Translations under genes and position numbers: made by a program
In this document: positions 16,602 to 26,580 of the stretch, piece after piece
How positions within the stretch are numbered: position 1 is the stretch's first letter
Layout of the letters: each line of letters begins with the position of its first letter
The notes under the pieces: model-generated
Databases searched by the model: none
The model's input: only the letters and a program-made list of their open reading frames with translations
What the model was told of the DNA's origin: nothing
Source: Shewanella frigidimarina
GTDB lineage: Bacteria > Pseudomonadota > Gammaproteobacteria > Enterobacterales > Shewanellaceae
Length of the DNA stretch: 64,000 bases
Reading direction: 5' to 3'
Assembly (NCBI RefSeq): GCF_003797125.1
Contig: NZ_RKKE01000003.1
Location: forward strand, 124,001 to 188,000

Positions 16602-17575
16602 TGATTATGAGTAACTTCTGGAGCATTTGGATTTCTGTACTGACGATTGTGGTCATTGCTGGTTGTTTTATCCTTCTAAAACTGGTTAATAATAATTACA
16701 CCGGTGTTGAAGAAGGTAAATCAATGGGCCACAGTTTTGATGGTATTGAAGAACTGAACAACCCACTACCAAAGTGGTGGGCGTACATGTTCTATTTAAC
16801 CATCGTATTCGGTGTGATCTATTTAGCTCTATATCCAGGCCTAGGTAACTACAAAGGTCTGTTTGGTTGGACAAGTTCGAACCAAAGTATTGGTACTGAA
16901 AAAGGCATTAAAGCTGACTCAGCTGCAGCGCTTGAAGCAGCAAAAGCTGAAAACCGTTTATCTCAATATGACCGCGAAGTGGCCCATGCTGACGAAAAAT
17001 ACGGTCCAATTTTTGCGGCATATTTAGCGACACCGTTAGAAGAGCTAGTAAAAGACCCTGAAGCATTAAAAGTGGGCGGTCGTTTGTTTTTACAAAACTG
17101 TTCACAATGTCATGGTTCTGATGCTCGTGGCTCTAAGGGCTTCCCTAACCTTACCGACAGTGATTGGTTATATGGCGGCGAACTAGCCACTATTAAAACC
17201 ACTATCATGAACGGTCGCAACGGCATGATGCCGCCAAAAGGTGGTTTACCTATCGAAGACAGCGAGATTAAAGGTCTTGCTGAATACGTAGTTAAACTTT
17301 CTGGTGGTGAACATGACGAAGCGTTAGCCGCTCAAGGTCAAGGTTCATTTATGAAAGGTTGTTTTGCGTGTCATGGTATGGATGCAAAAGGCAACAAATT
17401 CATGGGTTCGCCTAACCTAACTGATAACGTATGGTTGTATGGCGGTAGCCGTGGTGTGATTGCAGAATCTATCACTAATGGCCGCGCAGGCGTCATGCCA
17501 GCATGGAAAGACATTCTTGGTGAAGAGAAAGTCCATGTCGTAGCTGCTTATGTTTATAGCTTATCAAACAAATAG
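16601..17575 (+). CDS. ccoP: cbb3-type cytochrome c oxidase subunit III (di-heme)
   Basis: 324 residues (322 if the second ATG at 16607 is used). Two N-terminal membrane helices (around 8-25 and 60-80) are followed by two cytochrome c domains with heme motifs CSQCH near 167 and CFACH near 252. The conserved PLPKWWAYMF between the helices is typical of CcoP. It receives electrons from soluble cytochrome c and hands them to CcoO/CcoN. A strong terminator follows 19 bases after the stop, ending the structural operon. Confidence 0.99.
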   Translation: MIMSNFWSIWISVLTIVVIAGCFILLKLVNNNYTGVEEGKSMGHSFDGIEELNNPLPKWWAYMFYLTIVFGVIYLALYPGLGNYKGLFGWTSSNQSIGTEKGIKADSAAALEAAKAENRLSQYDREVAHADEKYGPIFAAYLATPLEELVKDPEALKVGGRLFLQNCSQCHGSDARGSKGFPNLTDSDWLYGGELATIKTTIMNGRNGMMPPKGGLPIEDSEIKGLAEYVVKLSGGEHDEALAAQGQGSFMKGCFACHGMDAKGNKFMGSPNLTDNVWLYGGSRGVIAESITNGRAGVMPAWKDILGEEKVHVVAAYVYSLSNK

Positions 17576-17593
17576 TTACATATGAGTAACAAC

Positions 17594-17624
17594 AAGGCCT
17601 CGAGATTATCGAGGCCTTTTTTTT
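17594..17624 (+). terminator. Rho-independent terminator after ccoP
   Basis: AAGGCCTCGA and TCGAGGCCTT form a 10-bp perfect stem with a 5-base loop, followed by a run of eight T. A textbook terminator that separates ccoNOQP from the assembly genes. Confidence 0.95.
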
Positions 17625-17691
17625 AAGTGATTATTAAGCCATTACGGGGTAAAATAGCCCCCGAATTATTAACACCATTTTAGGACGTATT

Positions 17692-18171
17692 ATGTTGGAT
17701 CAACTCCCTTGGTATAAGCAGTTTTGGCCTTGGTTTTTAATCATCTTGCCAATGTGTGCCGTTATTGCCAGTTTAACCACACTAAAAATTGCTCTAGATA
17801 ATTCTGATTCATTAGTTGCCGAAGATTATTATAAGCAAGGCAAAGCGATTAACATGGATTTGCGCAAAATTAAGTATGCTCAGCAGATTGGAATGAAATT
17901 TTTAGTGACTGTCGATGATCAAGAGTTAACTATCACTCAACACGGTGGCCCTGAATATCGCGCTGCGCTGAATGTACGTTTTTATCATCCGACTATTGAA
18001 GCTAAAGATTTCAGCCTCAATGCAACGGCCGATGCTAATTATGTTTATCACATCCCATTAGATGCTGCGATTACCGGCCCTTGGGAAGTGCGCATAGAAG
18101 GATTTGATGCTAAGTGGCGTATACAACAACGTATTGATATTAAAGATGACGTTGAATATTGGCTAAATTAA
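17692..18171 (+). CDS. FixH family protein (cbb3 oxidase maturation)
   Basis: 159 residues with one N-terminal membrane helix (FWPWFLIILPMCAVIASLTT) and a periplasmic domain rich in beta strands; SLVAEDYYKQGKAINMDLRK is the signature of the FixH/CcoH family. These proteins help assemble or stabilise the cbb3 complex. It opens the second unit of the cluster, 58 bases before ccoI. A good promoter is not obvious in the 70 bases after the terminator. Confidence 0.93.
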   Translation: MLDQLPWYKQFWPWFLIILPMCAVIASLTTLKIALDNSDSLVAEDYYKQGKAINMDLRKIKYAQQIGMKFLVTVDDQELTITQHGGPEYRAALNVRFYHPTIEAKDFSLNATADANYVYHIPLDAAITGPWEVRIEGFDAKWRIQQRIDIKDDVEYWLN

Positions 18172-18228
18172 TAGTAAATCGATTAAGTCTTTGAATGATG
18201 ACATATTTAATTAAGCTGGTATAAATAG

Positions 18229-20622
18229 ATGACATCTTGCTTTCATTGCAATGAGCCGGTGCTAACGGGTGAACAGTTTACAACCGTGATTAATGGGCAA
18301 CCACAACCTATGTGCTGCCCAGGTTGCCAAGCGGTTTCGCAAGCGATTATGGATGCTGGCTTAAGCAGCTATTATCAATTTCGTAGTGAGCCGGGCAATC
18401 GTCAAACTGCTTTGATACCTGAGCAATTGTCGCAATACAGTGCTTATGATCTACCTGAAGTACAGCAAGACTTTGTACATAAACAAGGGGCTATTGATTC
18501 GACCTCTTTGTCTATCGACGGCATTACCTGCGCCGCTTGTGCATGGTTAATTGAGCATAAACTAAAACCCATTGCTGGTGTCACCAATGTATTGGTTAAC
18601 TCAACTACACAACGCGCATTGGTAAGTTGGGATAGTCAAATTATTCAGCTCAGTGAAATTTTGCAGATTATCAGTAAAATTGGCTATCAAGCAGCACCTT
18701 ATCAAGTTGATGAACAAGAAAAACAATCAAAAGCAGACAGTCGTAAATTTTTACTTCGTTTAGGACTTGCAGGCTTTGCCACCATGCAGGTGATGATGTT
18801 TGCCCTCGCCTTATATACTGGATACTTTACCGACCTAGATGTCGAGTTTCGCGATTATTTCCGCTGGGTGAGTTTAATTTTTGCAGCTCCAGTGGTGTTG
18901 TATTCTGCTCAACCCTTTTATTTCAGTGCGCTTCGTAGTTTATTAAGTGGCAAGCTTAATATGGATGTCTCTGTCTCCATCGCTATTTTAGGTGCTTATA
19001 TCGCCAGTTGTGTCGCGACGATTCAAGCCAATGGCGAAGTGTATTTTGAATCTGTTTCCATGTTTACCTTCTTCTTATTACTTGGTCGCTATTTTGAGCA
19101 AACAGCCAGACAAAAAGCCTCTGTTAGTTCGAGTAATTTACATAAACTGGTTCCTTTAACCGCACATTTATACAGTGACGGCGAGATTACTGAGATTGCT
19201 GCTAAACAACTCGTCATTGGCGATATTATTTTGGTCAAACCAGGTGAAGTCATTGCAGCAGATGCTGAGGTGGTTAATGGCTTATCAAGTGTCAATGAAG
19301 CCATGCTAACCGGCGAACAAATGCCAATAGGTAAACAGATTAATGATACCGTTTATGCTGGAACCATTAATGTCGAACAACCTCTGCAAGTTAAAGTCAC
19401 TGCGTTAGGCCAAGATCAACTCGTGGCTGAAATTATTCGCTTACAAGAACTTGCATCAAACAACAAACCGGCTATTGCTTTGGTGGCTGACCGTTTAGCA
19501 CGTTATTTTTCCGCAACCATATTATCGATTGCAGCGCTAACCTATATTGTTTGGTTGTTTATTTCTCCCGATGATGCTTTTTGGATTACCTTGTCGGTAT
19601 TAGTTGCCACTTGTCCATGTGCCCTCGCCCTTGCTACGCCGACAGCTGTGACATGTGCAACGGCAATTTTTACCAAGTTAGGCGTTATTCCGCGCAAAGC
19701 CGGCATTTTTGAGAAACTGACTAAAATTGATCATGTGGTGTTTGATAAAACAGGAACCTTAACCTGCGGTCAATTATCGATTGGTGAAGTGCAAACCTTT
19801 GGCGAATACTCATCAGAGCAAGTGTTATCGTTGGCCGCAGCAATTGAGCAAGGCTCTTTACATCCCATCGCACTAGCATTTAAACCTTTTTATGATAATA
19901 AACACCTTGTCGAAAATGTTGATCATCATATAGGTTTAGGTATTCGCGCGAGTATCGGTCAACGGCAAGTTTGTATTGGTACGGCTCAATTTGTTACCCC
20001 AGACGCAAATGTAGCGGCTTCACAGGCAATTGAAACCCAGTGGATATATCTGTCTGTCGATAACAAATTAATCGCTAAAATTGAAATGCTTGATGAGTTA
20101 AGAGTCGACAGTTTAGCCACCGTGAATGCGTTAAAGGCGGCCAATATAAAACTCAGTATTGCCAGTGGTGATAATTCGGGACATGTTGAGTTTTTGGCAA
20201 GTAAACTCGGTATTTCAGATGTACATTCAGGTTTATCGCCGCAAGATAAGTTAGCGTTAGTGAATCAATTACAACAACAAGCCAATGTGGCTATGTTTGG
20301 AGATGGCATTAATGATGCGCCAGTACTTGCCGGAGCAAACTTGTCTGTTGCTATGGGAAGCGGCAGTGCTATTGCCAAAAATAGTGCTGACCTAATATTA
20401 CTAGGCGATCACTTGTCACGTTTTAATGATGCTATTGATGTCGCTAAGCAAACACAGCGCATTATTCATCAAAATTTGTTATGGGCTTTTGCTTATAATA
20501 TGGTTATTTTGCCATTAGCAGTTACCGGACATGTAGCCCCGTATATTGCCGCGATTGGCATGTCGGTTAGTTCACTGATTGTGGTGAGCAATAGTTTACG
20601 CCTTCTTAGGATAAAATTATGA
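18229..20622 (+). CDS. ccoI: Copper-transporting P-type ATPase for cbb3 assembly
   Basis: 797 residues. The N-terminus has a CFHC and CCPGC cysteine cluster typical of FixI/CcoI, then a heavy-metal domain with GITCAACAWLIE near 103-114. The membrane CPC motif is in VATCPCALALATPTA near 463. The phosphorylation site is DKTGTLTCG near 506 and the hinge GDGINDAPVLAG near 695. CcoI-type pumps supply copper to the CuB site of the oxidase. Its stop overlaps ccoS by four bases (ATGA). Confidence 0.98.
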   Translation: MTSCFHCNEPVLTGEQFTTVINGQPQPMCCPGCQAVSQAIMDAGLSSYYQFRSEPGNRQTALIPEQLSQYSAYDLPEVQQDFVHKQGAIDSTSLSIDGITCAACAWLIEHKLKPIAGVTNVLVNSTTQRALVSWDSQIIQLSEILQIISKIGYQAAPYQVDEQEKQSKADSRKFLLRLGLAGFATMQVMMFALALYTGYFTDLDVEFRDYFRWVSLIFAAPVVLYSAQPFYFSALRSLLSGKLNMDVSVSIAILGAYIASCVATIQANGEVYFESVSMFTFFLLLGRYFEQTARQKASVSSSNLHKLVPLTAHLYSDGEITEIAAKQLVIGDIILVKPGEVIAADAEVVNGLSSVNEAMLTGEQMPIGKQINDTVYAGTINVEQPLQVKVTALGQDQLVAEIIRLQELASNNKPAIALVADRLARYFSATILSIAALTYIVWLFISPDDAFWITLSVLVATCPCALALATPTAVTCATAIFTKLGVIPRKAGIFEKLTKIDHVVFDKTGTLTCGQLSIGEVQTFGEYSSEQVLSLAAAIEQGSLHPIALAFKPFYDNKHLVENVDHHIGLGIRASIGQRQVCIGTAQFVTPDANVAASQAIETQWIYLSVDNKLIAKIEMLDELRVDSLATVNALKAANIKLSIASGDNSGHVEFLASKLGISDVHSGLSPQDKLALVNQLQQQANVAMFGDGINDAPVLAGANLSVAMGSGSAIAKNSADLILLGDHLSRFNDAIDVAKQTQRIIHQNLLWAFAYNMVILPLAVTGHVAPYIAAIGMSVSSLIVVSNSLRLLRIKL

Positions 20623-20933
20623 GTATCATTTACGTATTAATACCTATTGCGATGTTGTTTGTATTGATAGCAGTCTCTATTTTCTTTTGGGCAGTAAAGT
20701 CTGAGCAATTTGATGATTTAGATAGACAAAGCGTGTCTATTTTATTCGATGAAGACGAAAACAGCATGAACAAAAACAGCAGTGCTAATGCCGACTCTTC
20801 CAACGACAGCTCTGCAACTAATGATTTTCCAACTAACAGCTCTCCAATTAACCGTTCTGCTACTACCGATGTTGCCCAACAAAATACAGTTGGTTCTGCT
20901 GCTTCATCTACTACTCACACTAAACCAGAGTAA
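20619..20933 (+). CDS. ccoS: cbb3 oxidase assembly protein CcoS with an unusual long tail
   Basis: 104 residues. The first 50 are a standard CcoS: one helix (IYVLIPIAMLFVLIAVSIFF) and the WAVKSEQFDDLDRQ motif, ending in ILFDEDE. CcoS is needed for heme and copper insertion. The usual protein stops near here (50-70 residues); this one has an added low-complexity tail of about 50 residues rich in S, N, T and D. The tail may be disordered and recently grown by repeat slippage. Translation is coupled to ccoI by a four-base overlap, and the next gene starts six bases on. Confidence 0.96.
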   Translation: MSIIYVLIPIAMLFVLIAVSIFFWAVKSEQFDDLDRQSVSILFDEDENSMNKNSSANADSSNDSSATNDFPTNSSPINRSATTDVAQQNTVGSAASSTTHTKPE

Positions 20934-20938
20934 ACCCA

Positions 20939-21628
20939 GTGATTGAATATAATGTTGGTGGTGCATTTATTGTTGGTTTAATGGGCGCTGCACATTGTTT
21001 TGGCATGTGTGGCGGATTAATTGGGGCTTTTTCGGCAAACATACCCACCAATGGACAGACACGTTTAGGCACGCAACTGACATTTCTGTGTGGCTACAAT
21101 TTTGGACGTATCTTTAGTTACACGGTGGCTGGGGCCATTGTCGGTGGTAGTGTCTCCGCTCTTGGTCATTTATTTGATGTTGATGGTTATTTAATTTTTC
21201 TTCGCATTTTTGCGGGCACCATGATGATTCTTACCGGCCTTTATATTGCTCAGATATGGTTTGGAATCGTTCATATTGAAAAAGTTGGCAAAGTGTTGTG
21301 GCGATACTTACAACCTTTAACGCGTAAATTTATCCCCATTACTCATCCATTCCAAGCCGTTATGGCGGGTATGGTATGGGGCTGGCTCCCCTGCGGCCTG
21401 GTGTACAGTACATTAACTTGGTCTGTTGCATCTGGTAGTGCATTACAAGGTGGCTTGATTATGTTCGCTTTTGGTTTAGGAACTTTACCCGCTTTATTTG
21501 CGGCGGGATTAGCAGCTAAAACCTTGGCCCAATGGGTACAAAAACGAGCAGTGAGATTATTCAGTGGCGGACTTTTGGTGTTGTTTGGATTGCAAACGCT
21601 TTACATTGCTTTGAATCAACTCACCTAG
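20939..21628 (+). CDS. TauE/SafE (DsbD-like) family membrane protein
   Basis: 229 residues from a GTG start five bases after the ccoS stop. About six membrane helices; GAAHCFGMCGGLIGAFS near residues 16-32 has a paired cysteine motif that is seen in members coded beside cco genes, and WGWLPCGLVYSTLTW near 147 a further one. Such proteins are thought to move copper, sulfite or reducing equivalents; next to ccoS a role in oxidase copper supply is most likely. It ends the assembly operon. Confidence 0.88.
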   Translation: MIEYNVGGAFIVGLMGAAHCFGMCGGLIGAFSANIPTNGQTRLGTQLTFLCGYNFGRIFSYTVAGAIVGGSVSALGHLFDVDGYLIFLRIFAGTMMILTGLYIAQIWFGIVHIEKVGKVLWRYLQPLTRKFIPITHPFQAVMAGMVWGWLPCGLVYSTLTWSVASGSALQGGLIMFAFGLGTLPALFAAGLAAKTLAQWVQKRAVRLFSGGLLVLFGLQTLYIALNQLT

Positions 21629-21957
21629 TCAATTACTTTTAAATATGCCTATATTAATTTTAAGCTAGAGCAGATTTAAAACTACCTTACACAGGTTTTT
21701 ATTAATGAATTTTATCATTAAAATCAATGCTTATGAGTTAAGCCGTTAAGTATGTAGAATGTTTTTTAGATAGGTATTAGTTATAAGCAATTATATCTGC
21801 AATGCGTCGAAGCGAAGCGAGTTACAATTGCGCTTTAAAATGTCATTATTACAGTGTCTGTTCTCTTTATTTAGTAGGTAAGACTCTGGTGTCGAAGAGT
21901 ACCTTATTAAGGCAAAATGGTATAACATGATAACGTCTTCATAAATTGAGAATGGGT
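21629..21957. other. Intergenic region before etrA
   Basis: About 330 bases with no gene. TTAATGA and TCATTAA near 21702-21722 can pair, possibly ending the preceding operon. The promoter of etrA should lie in the second half; TATAAT-like and TATAAC words occur near 21919-21925. No perfect FNR box is seen, so autoregulation by EtrA is not shown by the sequence. Confidence 0.4.
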
Positions 21958-22710
21958 ATGTCTTCAGATTTGATTAAACCTCGTCGTCCATCAACTAGCG
22001 GTTGCGCCATTCATTGTCACGACTGCAGTATGGAAGCCCTGTGTATCCCTTTCACGTTAAACAATGATGAGCTTGATAAACTCGACAGCATTATTGAACG
22101 TAAAAAACCCATTCAAAAAGGTGACCTTATCTTTAAGTCTGGTGACGTGCTTAAGTCCCTCTATGCAATTCGCTCCGGTACAATCAAAAGCTATACCATC
22201 ACTGAGCAAGGTGATGAGCAAATTACTGGATTCCATTTGGCCGGTGACGTCATTGGTTTTGATGGTATTCATGCACAACGCCATCAAAGCTTTGCCCAAG
22301 CGCTAGAAACCTCAATGGTCTGTGAAATCCCCTATGACACATTAGATGATTTATCTGGATCGATGCCTAAGCTGCGCCAGCAAATTATGCGTTTAATGAG
22401 TAATGAAATTATGAGTGATCAAGAGATGATCCTCCTGCTTTCAAAGAAAAATGCCGAAGAACGTTTAGCTGCATTTATCAATAACCTGGCTAATCGCTTT
22501 GGTAATAGAGGTTTCTCGCCTCATGAATTCCGTCTGACAATGACTCGTGGTGATATCGGCAACTATTTAGGCCTAACAGTTGAGACTATTAGCCGCTTAT
22601 TAGGGCGGTTTCAAAAATCAGGTTTAATTGAGGTCAAAGGTAAGTATATTTCTATTATCGATCACTCGGCATTAAGTACCCTTGCAGGAAATGCTCGCAT
22701 CGCCACTTAA
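21958..22710 (+). CDS. etrA: FNR-type oxygen-sensing regulator EtrA
   Basis: 250 residues from the ATG at 21958; in-frame TTG (21946) and ATG (21952) lie just upstream and are also possible. The N-terminal cluster [15 protein letters not shown] supplies three iron-sulfur ligands, with the fourth in [10 protein letters not shown] near residue 121. A cyclic-nucleotide-binding-like beta roll follows, and the C-terminal helix-turn-helix contains [15 protein letters not shown], the FNR recognition helix (E-x-x-S-R) for TTGAT half sites. With an intact 4Fe-4S cluster it dimerises without oxygen and binds DNA. The box before ccoN fits it exactly. Confidence 0.98.
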   Translation: MSSDLIKPRRPSTSGCAIHCHDCSMEALCIPFTLNNDELDKLDSIIERKKPIQKGDLIFKSGDVLKSLYAIRSGTIKSYTITEQGDEQITGFHLAGDVIGFDGIHAQRHQSFAQALETSMVCEIPYDTLDDLSGSMPKLRQQIMRLMSNEIMSDQEMILLLSKKNAEERLAAFINNLANRFGNRGFSPHEFRLTMTRGDIGNYLGLTVETISRLLGRFQKSGLIEVKGKYISIIDHSALSTLAGNARIAT

Positions 22711-22721
22711 ATTTGATATAT

Positions 22722-22735
22722 ATGATCTATCTCAA
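22722..22735. promoter_or_regulatory. Degenerate FNR-like box before uspE
   Basis: ATGATCTATCTCAA matches TTGAT-N4-ATCAA at 8 of 10 defined positions, 74 bases before the uspE start and right after etrA. Plausible for EtrA control of uspE but weak on its own. Confidence 0.3.
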
Positions 22736-22808
22736 AGTTTATTTATTAGCAAACGGTAATACTATCAACAGGTAATGTAAATAAAAACTCAACAGCTTTG
22801 GAGGTTAT

Positions 22809-23738
22809 ATGAAGGATTATAAAAAGATATTAGTGGTGATTAATCCTACAACGGATCATCAACCCGCATTGGCACGTGCTGTTGAATTAGCGTCAAAAAG
22901 TCAGGCAGAGATAACTGCATTTTTATCTATTTTTGACTTCTCTTATGAAATGACCTCAATTTTGTCTAGTCAAGAACGTGAAGCAATGCGCCAAGGTGTT
23001 ATTGATCAACGAGTCGCTTGGTTAGAAAATGCCATTGATGGTTTCAGTAAACTCAATATAAAAATTAATACCGAAGTTGTTTGGCATAACCGCCCTTTCG
23101 AAAGTGTGATTAACCATGCGATGAAAGGCAATTATGATTTAATTGTTAAAAGCACCCACGTACATGACAAATTAAAAGCCGTTATTTTTACACCGACTGA
23201 TTGGCATTTAATGCGTAAATCTCCTGTTCCTGTTTTATTAGTCAAAGAACACGATTGGCCAGTGGCTGGAAAAATTATTTGTGCGGTTAATGTAGTGACT
23301 GAAGATGAAGATCATCAAACTCTTAATGGCAAAATTATTAATCACGCTCTCGATTTGGCCAAAAAATTCTCTGCCAGTGTTCACTTAGTTAATGGATACC
23401 CTGGTACGCCAGTCAATTTGGCTATTGAACTGCCCGACTTTGATGCCAATGTGTATAACAACACAGTGCGGATGCAACATGAACAACGAGTACAATATTT
23501 AGCGCAAGCATATAATATTCCACTTGAAAATTGTCATGTTGAAGAAGGTTTGCCTGAAGATGTGATTCCAGAAATGGCGGCGAAATTAGATGCCGAACTA
23601 GTGGTACTGGGTACAGTTGGTCGCACTGGTTTTTCAGCTGCATTAATTGGTAATACTGCTGAACATGTCATCGACAGCATTAATTGTGATTTGTTAGCGA
23701 TTAAACCTGATGGCTATAAATCACCTTTAGAAGATTAG
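22809..23738 (+). CDS. uspE: Tandem universal stress protein E
   Basis: 309 residues made of two Usp domains (about 1-145 and 155-305). The first has VVINPTTDHQPALARAVELA; the second ends in ELVVLGTVGRTGFSAALIG with the nucleotide-binding G-x2-G-x9-G(S/T)-type turn. UspE aids survival under stress and in stationary phase. A strong GGAGG lies seven bases before the ATG. The place next to etrA/fnr is conserved in enterobacteria and Shewanella, which supports the name. Cytoplasmic. Confidence 0.97.
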   Translation: MKDYKKILVVINPTTDHQPALARAVELASKSQAEITAFLSIFDFSYEMTSILSSQEREAMRQGVIDQRVAWLENAIDGFSKLNIKINTEVVWHNRPFESVINHAMKGNYDLIVKSTHVHDKLKAVIFTPTDWHLMRKSPVPVLLVKEHDWPVAGKIICAVNVVTEDEDHQTLNGKIINHALDLAKKFSASVHLVNGYPGTPVNLAIELPDFDANVYNNTVRMQHEQRVQYLAQAYNIPLENCHVEEGLPEDVIPEMAAKLDAELVVLGTVGRTGFSAALIGNTAEHVIDSINCDLLAIKPDGYKSPLED

Positions 23739-23828
23739 TCTCCAATAGAATAGGTTAACTACTTTACCCTGACCTCGAATACTGGAATAATACGCGCCCT
23801 GAAACACTTGGTTACTGGGCGCATTTTT

Positions 23829-24767
23829 ATGTCTGAAGTTGATACAATCGCTAAACAAAATATTACTCGTATGAATAAACTGCAAAAGCGTCTACGACAT
23901 GAAGTCGGTTCAGCCATTGCAGACTACAATATGATCGAAGACGGTGATCGTGTTATGTGCTGCCTTTCCGGCGGCAAAGACAGCTACACCATGCTGGATA
24001 TTTTATTAACCCTTCAACAACGTGCCCCAATCAAATTTGAAATTGTGGCTGTTAACCTAGACCAAAAGCAACCAGGTTTTCCTGAGCACGTTTTACCTGC
24101 TTATTTAGATAAGTTAGGCGTGGCTTATCATATTCTCGAAAAAGATACGTATTCTATCGTTAAAGAAAAGATCCCTGAAGGCAAAACGACATGTTCACTT
24201 TGCTCTCGCTTACGTCGCGGCACTCTTTATGGATTTGCCCAACATATTGGCGCAACAAAAATTGCTTTAGGTCATCATCGTGACGATATTATTGAAACCA
24301 TGTTTTTGAATATGTTCTACGCTGGCAAACAAAAAGCAATGCCGCCTAAACTATTGTCTGATGACGGCGCTAATATGGTCATTCGTCCATTGGCCTATTG
24401 CCGTGAAAAAGATATTGAAGAATATTCAACTCTAAAATCATTTCCTATTATTCCTTGCAACTTATGCGGCTCACAAGAAAACTTAAAACGTGGCGCAGTT
24501 AAAGACATGTTACAAATGTGGGATAAGCAACACCCTGGTCGTATTGAAACTATTTTTACTGCAATGCAGAACACCTCACCTTCACAAGGTGTTGATCGCG
24601 ATAATTTTGATTTTATATCATTAAAGCGTAATCCCGATGCTGTTAACACCGGTGATGTAGCCGACGCTGACTTACCTGCTTTTGATTTTGTTGATATCAG
24701 TAATAATGGTCATATCAATTTAGACATTATTAATAGAATCGATGTGGTAGCAACGTTTAAGCCATAA
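23829..24767 (+). CDS. ttcA: tRNA 2-thiocytidine(32) synthetase TtcA
   Basis: 312 residues from the ATG at 23829; an in-frame TTG at 23808 is less likely. The PP-loop ATP-binding motif is [13 protein letters not shown] near 50, and two CxxC pairs, [10 protein letters not shown] near 124 and [10 protein letters not shown] near 215, hold the iron-sulfur cluster used to thiolate C32 of certain tRNAs. Length and motifs fit TtcA. A bidirectional terminator follows 30 bases after the stop. Confidence 0.98.
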   Translation: MSEVDTIAKQNITRMNKLQKRLRHEVGSAIADYNMIEDGDRVMCCLSGGKDSYTMLDILLTLQQRAPIKFEIVAVNLDQKQPGFPEHVLPAYLDKLGVAYHILEKDTYSIVKEKIPEGKTTCSLCSRLRRGTLYGFAQHIGATKIALGHHRDDIIETMFLNMFYAGKQKAMPPKLLSDDGANMVIRPLAYCREKDIEEYSTLKSFPIIPCNLCGSQENLKRGAVKDMLQMWDKQHPGRIETIFTAMQNTSPSQGVDRDNFDFISLKRNPDAVNTGDVADADLPAFDFVDISNNGHINLDIINRIDVVATFKP

Positions 24768-24796
24768 TCAATATATTAGATGTTAATAGATAAACA

Positions 24797-24822
24797 AAAG
24801 GCGTTGATATCAACGCCTTTTT
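24797..24822. terminator. Bidirectional terminator between ttcA and the DUF2987 gene
   Basis: AAAGGCGTTG and CAACGCCTTT form a 10-bp stem with loop ATAT, with A-run before and T-run after, so it can serve both converging genes. Confidence 0.93.
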
Positions 24823-24846
24823 ACTATTATTTATCCCGAGTTTAGG

Positions 24847-25500
24847 TTACTGAGAAACGAAAGGACTGACAACACTGGGTTTGTGAGTAAATGAAATGTT
24901 TTTCAGCTGAGTGATTTGTTCGAGTGTTAAAGTGAATTTCTCGTTAACAATTGATTCAACATCATCTATAACAACTTTAATTGTTTTGTCATCAGCTTGT
25001 ATTTCAGCAAACTCAAACGTGAGTCCATTAATCGGTTTTCTAAAATACTTCATTGGAAAACCCTGTAAGCCATCAAGCAGTTTATTCATATCGTTAGTTA
25101 ATGCTAATAGTTCTGTTTGAGTGAAACTTTGTTTAGTTTCTTTAGCGCGAACTTGCATGGCAATTCCACATTGAGCAGCATCACCCACCACATTAATATT
25201 CACCAAGCCGCGGTCAGATTTAAGCTGTGGATCGTAAGGAATAAATAAACGTTGTTGCTTGGTATATGTTAACGGAAACTGTTCTTTTTCGGTGGTAATA
25301 CTGCCTGATACTATGGTGCAATCAGGTGTTATAGGAACACTAAAAGCTAGCTCAACTAGTGGATAGTTTTGCTTGTTGACTTGCTTTAATCGATCATAAA
25401 AGCCGTTGTACTCTAAAGAAACAGTTTCAGCAAAACTGCTATTCACTATAAAAATAGTCGATATAAAAATAAATCCGTTAAGTAGCGTACGATTACGCAT
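24847..25500 (-). CDS. DUF2987-type secreted/periplasmic protein
   Basis: 217 residues from the ATG at 25500; an open frame runs further upstream but would lie inside the preceding gene, and the start chosen has an AAGGGAAC site. The N-terminus is a signal peptide (LLNGFIFISTIFIVNSSFA, cleavage after SFA). The mature part has paired cysteines (TPDCTIVSG, DAAQCGIAM) and a VSLEYNGFYDRLK start that I associate with the DUF2987 family. Function unknown. It overlaps the Bax-like gene by eight bases, so the two are an operon. Confidence 0.8.
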   Translation of the reverse strand: MRNRTLLNGFIFISTIFIVNSSFAETVSLEYNGFYDRLKQVNKQNYPLVELAFSVPITPDCTIVSGSITTEKEQFPLTYTKQQRLFIPYDPQLKSDRGLVNINVVGDAAQCGIAMQVRAKETKQSFTQTELLALTNDMNKLLDGLQGFPMKYFRKPINGLTFEFAEIQADDKTIKVVIDDVESIVNEKFTLTLEQITQLKNISFTHKPSVVSPFVSQ

Positions 25501-26329
25501 TAGCTTTGTTCCCTTGTAAATAAGGCTTATTGTGTTTAAGCATTTCGAGGAGTTCATCAATGTACTCATCTTTTCGTTCTGAATAATTCATTAACCCATA
25601 AACCAATTTCTCGGCTGTTGGTTTAACTTTTTGAGCCCGTAAATCGGCACGAATAGAACGAAATAAACGATACGCGGAATTGGTGTTTAAATTGATCATG
25701 TAAGCAATAATGGAATCTTTGGGTGAATCGAATACTGCAACTTCATGGATTTTGCCATCAGCTCTTGCTAATGGCACTAAACCACAGCCCTCAATAAAAC
25801 ACCACTGGCCAAAAAAGTTAAACCCGTCGACAGCAAAACGTGAACTGCCCCAACCGCTTTCATTGGCCGCTTGTACTAATACCATATCTACTGGAATAAT
25901 ATCGATACGCTTTAATAATGGCGTTAACGTTATGCGAGTAAATGCTTGAACATCATATTGATATTTAGCAATAATAGATGTCAATCTATCATTGTCATGT
26001 TCACTTAACCCTAAACCATTATCAATTTGCTCAATAACGGCCAGTAAAAATTGACGATCGTGAATAATTATCTGATTTTGTGCTTCAATGGCAGGACGTA
26101 AAAAATCAAAAAATGTTTGTTTTTTAGTGGCAACATCTTCTATTTCAGCAAACATTGGCACTTTACCTAGGTCAATATTATTCAGCTGACGCGCACCAGA
26201 TGATACTGATACTTGACTAGTATTAGGAAAAATGAACAGTCGCATCGCTAACAAAGCAACAACGGCTAAACCTAATGCAAATGTCACCTGACCTACATTG
26301 CCTATCTTCAATATTACCTGCCTTATCAA
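25493..26329 (-). CDS. Bax-like glucosaminidase-domain protein
   Basis: 278 residues. One membrane span near the N-terminus (VTFALGLAVVALLAMRLFIF) anchors a periplasmic glucosaminidase domain with VLVQAANESGWGSSRFA (catalytic glutamate) and NFFGQWCFIEGCGL, the pattern of Bax / FlgJ-type N-acetylglucosaminidases that cut cell-wall glycan. The role is probably in peptidoglycan turnover. First gene of a two-gene unit with the DUF2987 gene. Confidence 0.88.
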   Translation of the reverse strand: MIRQVILKIGNVGQVTFALGLAVVALLAMRLFIFPNTSQVSVSSGARQLNNIDLGKVPMFAEIEDVATKKQTFFDFLRPAIEAQNQIIIHDRQFLLAVIEQIDNGLGLSEHDNDRLTSIIAKYQYDVQAFTRITLTPLLKRIDIIPVDMVLVQAANESGWGSSRFAVDGFNFFGQWCFIEGCGLVPLARADGKIHEVAVFDSPKDSIIAYMINLNTNSAYRLFRSIRADLRAQKVKPTAEKLVYGLMNYSERKDEYIDELLEMLKHNKPYLQGNKANA

Positions 26330-26580
26330 AAATTGATTTTCAACTTATTAATCTTACTAATTATAACCTTAAAAAACGATGGGATACAGTAAACCCCTTT
26401 TGTAGATTGCGTACTTACCCGTAATGGATCACGCTATGTTAAGTCATCATCCACAAAAACAAAAATTAATTACACTTTAAAGACTATATCCAGTTAAAAT
26501 TGATTATATGTGATTACGGTGCGGTCTTGTATTGGCTGCTTATCGTCTTATTCAACAACTCAAGGACTTGAGCACAGATT

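Noticed and set aside
26465-26530. FNR-like words before the YvcK-like gene
   Set aside because: Only one half site (TTGAT) is present and the other half does not fit ATCAA.
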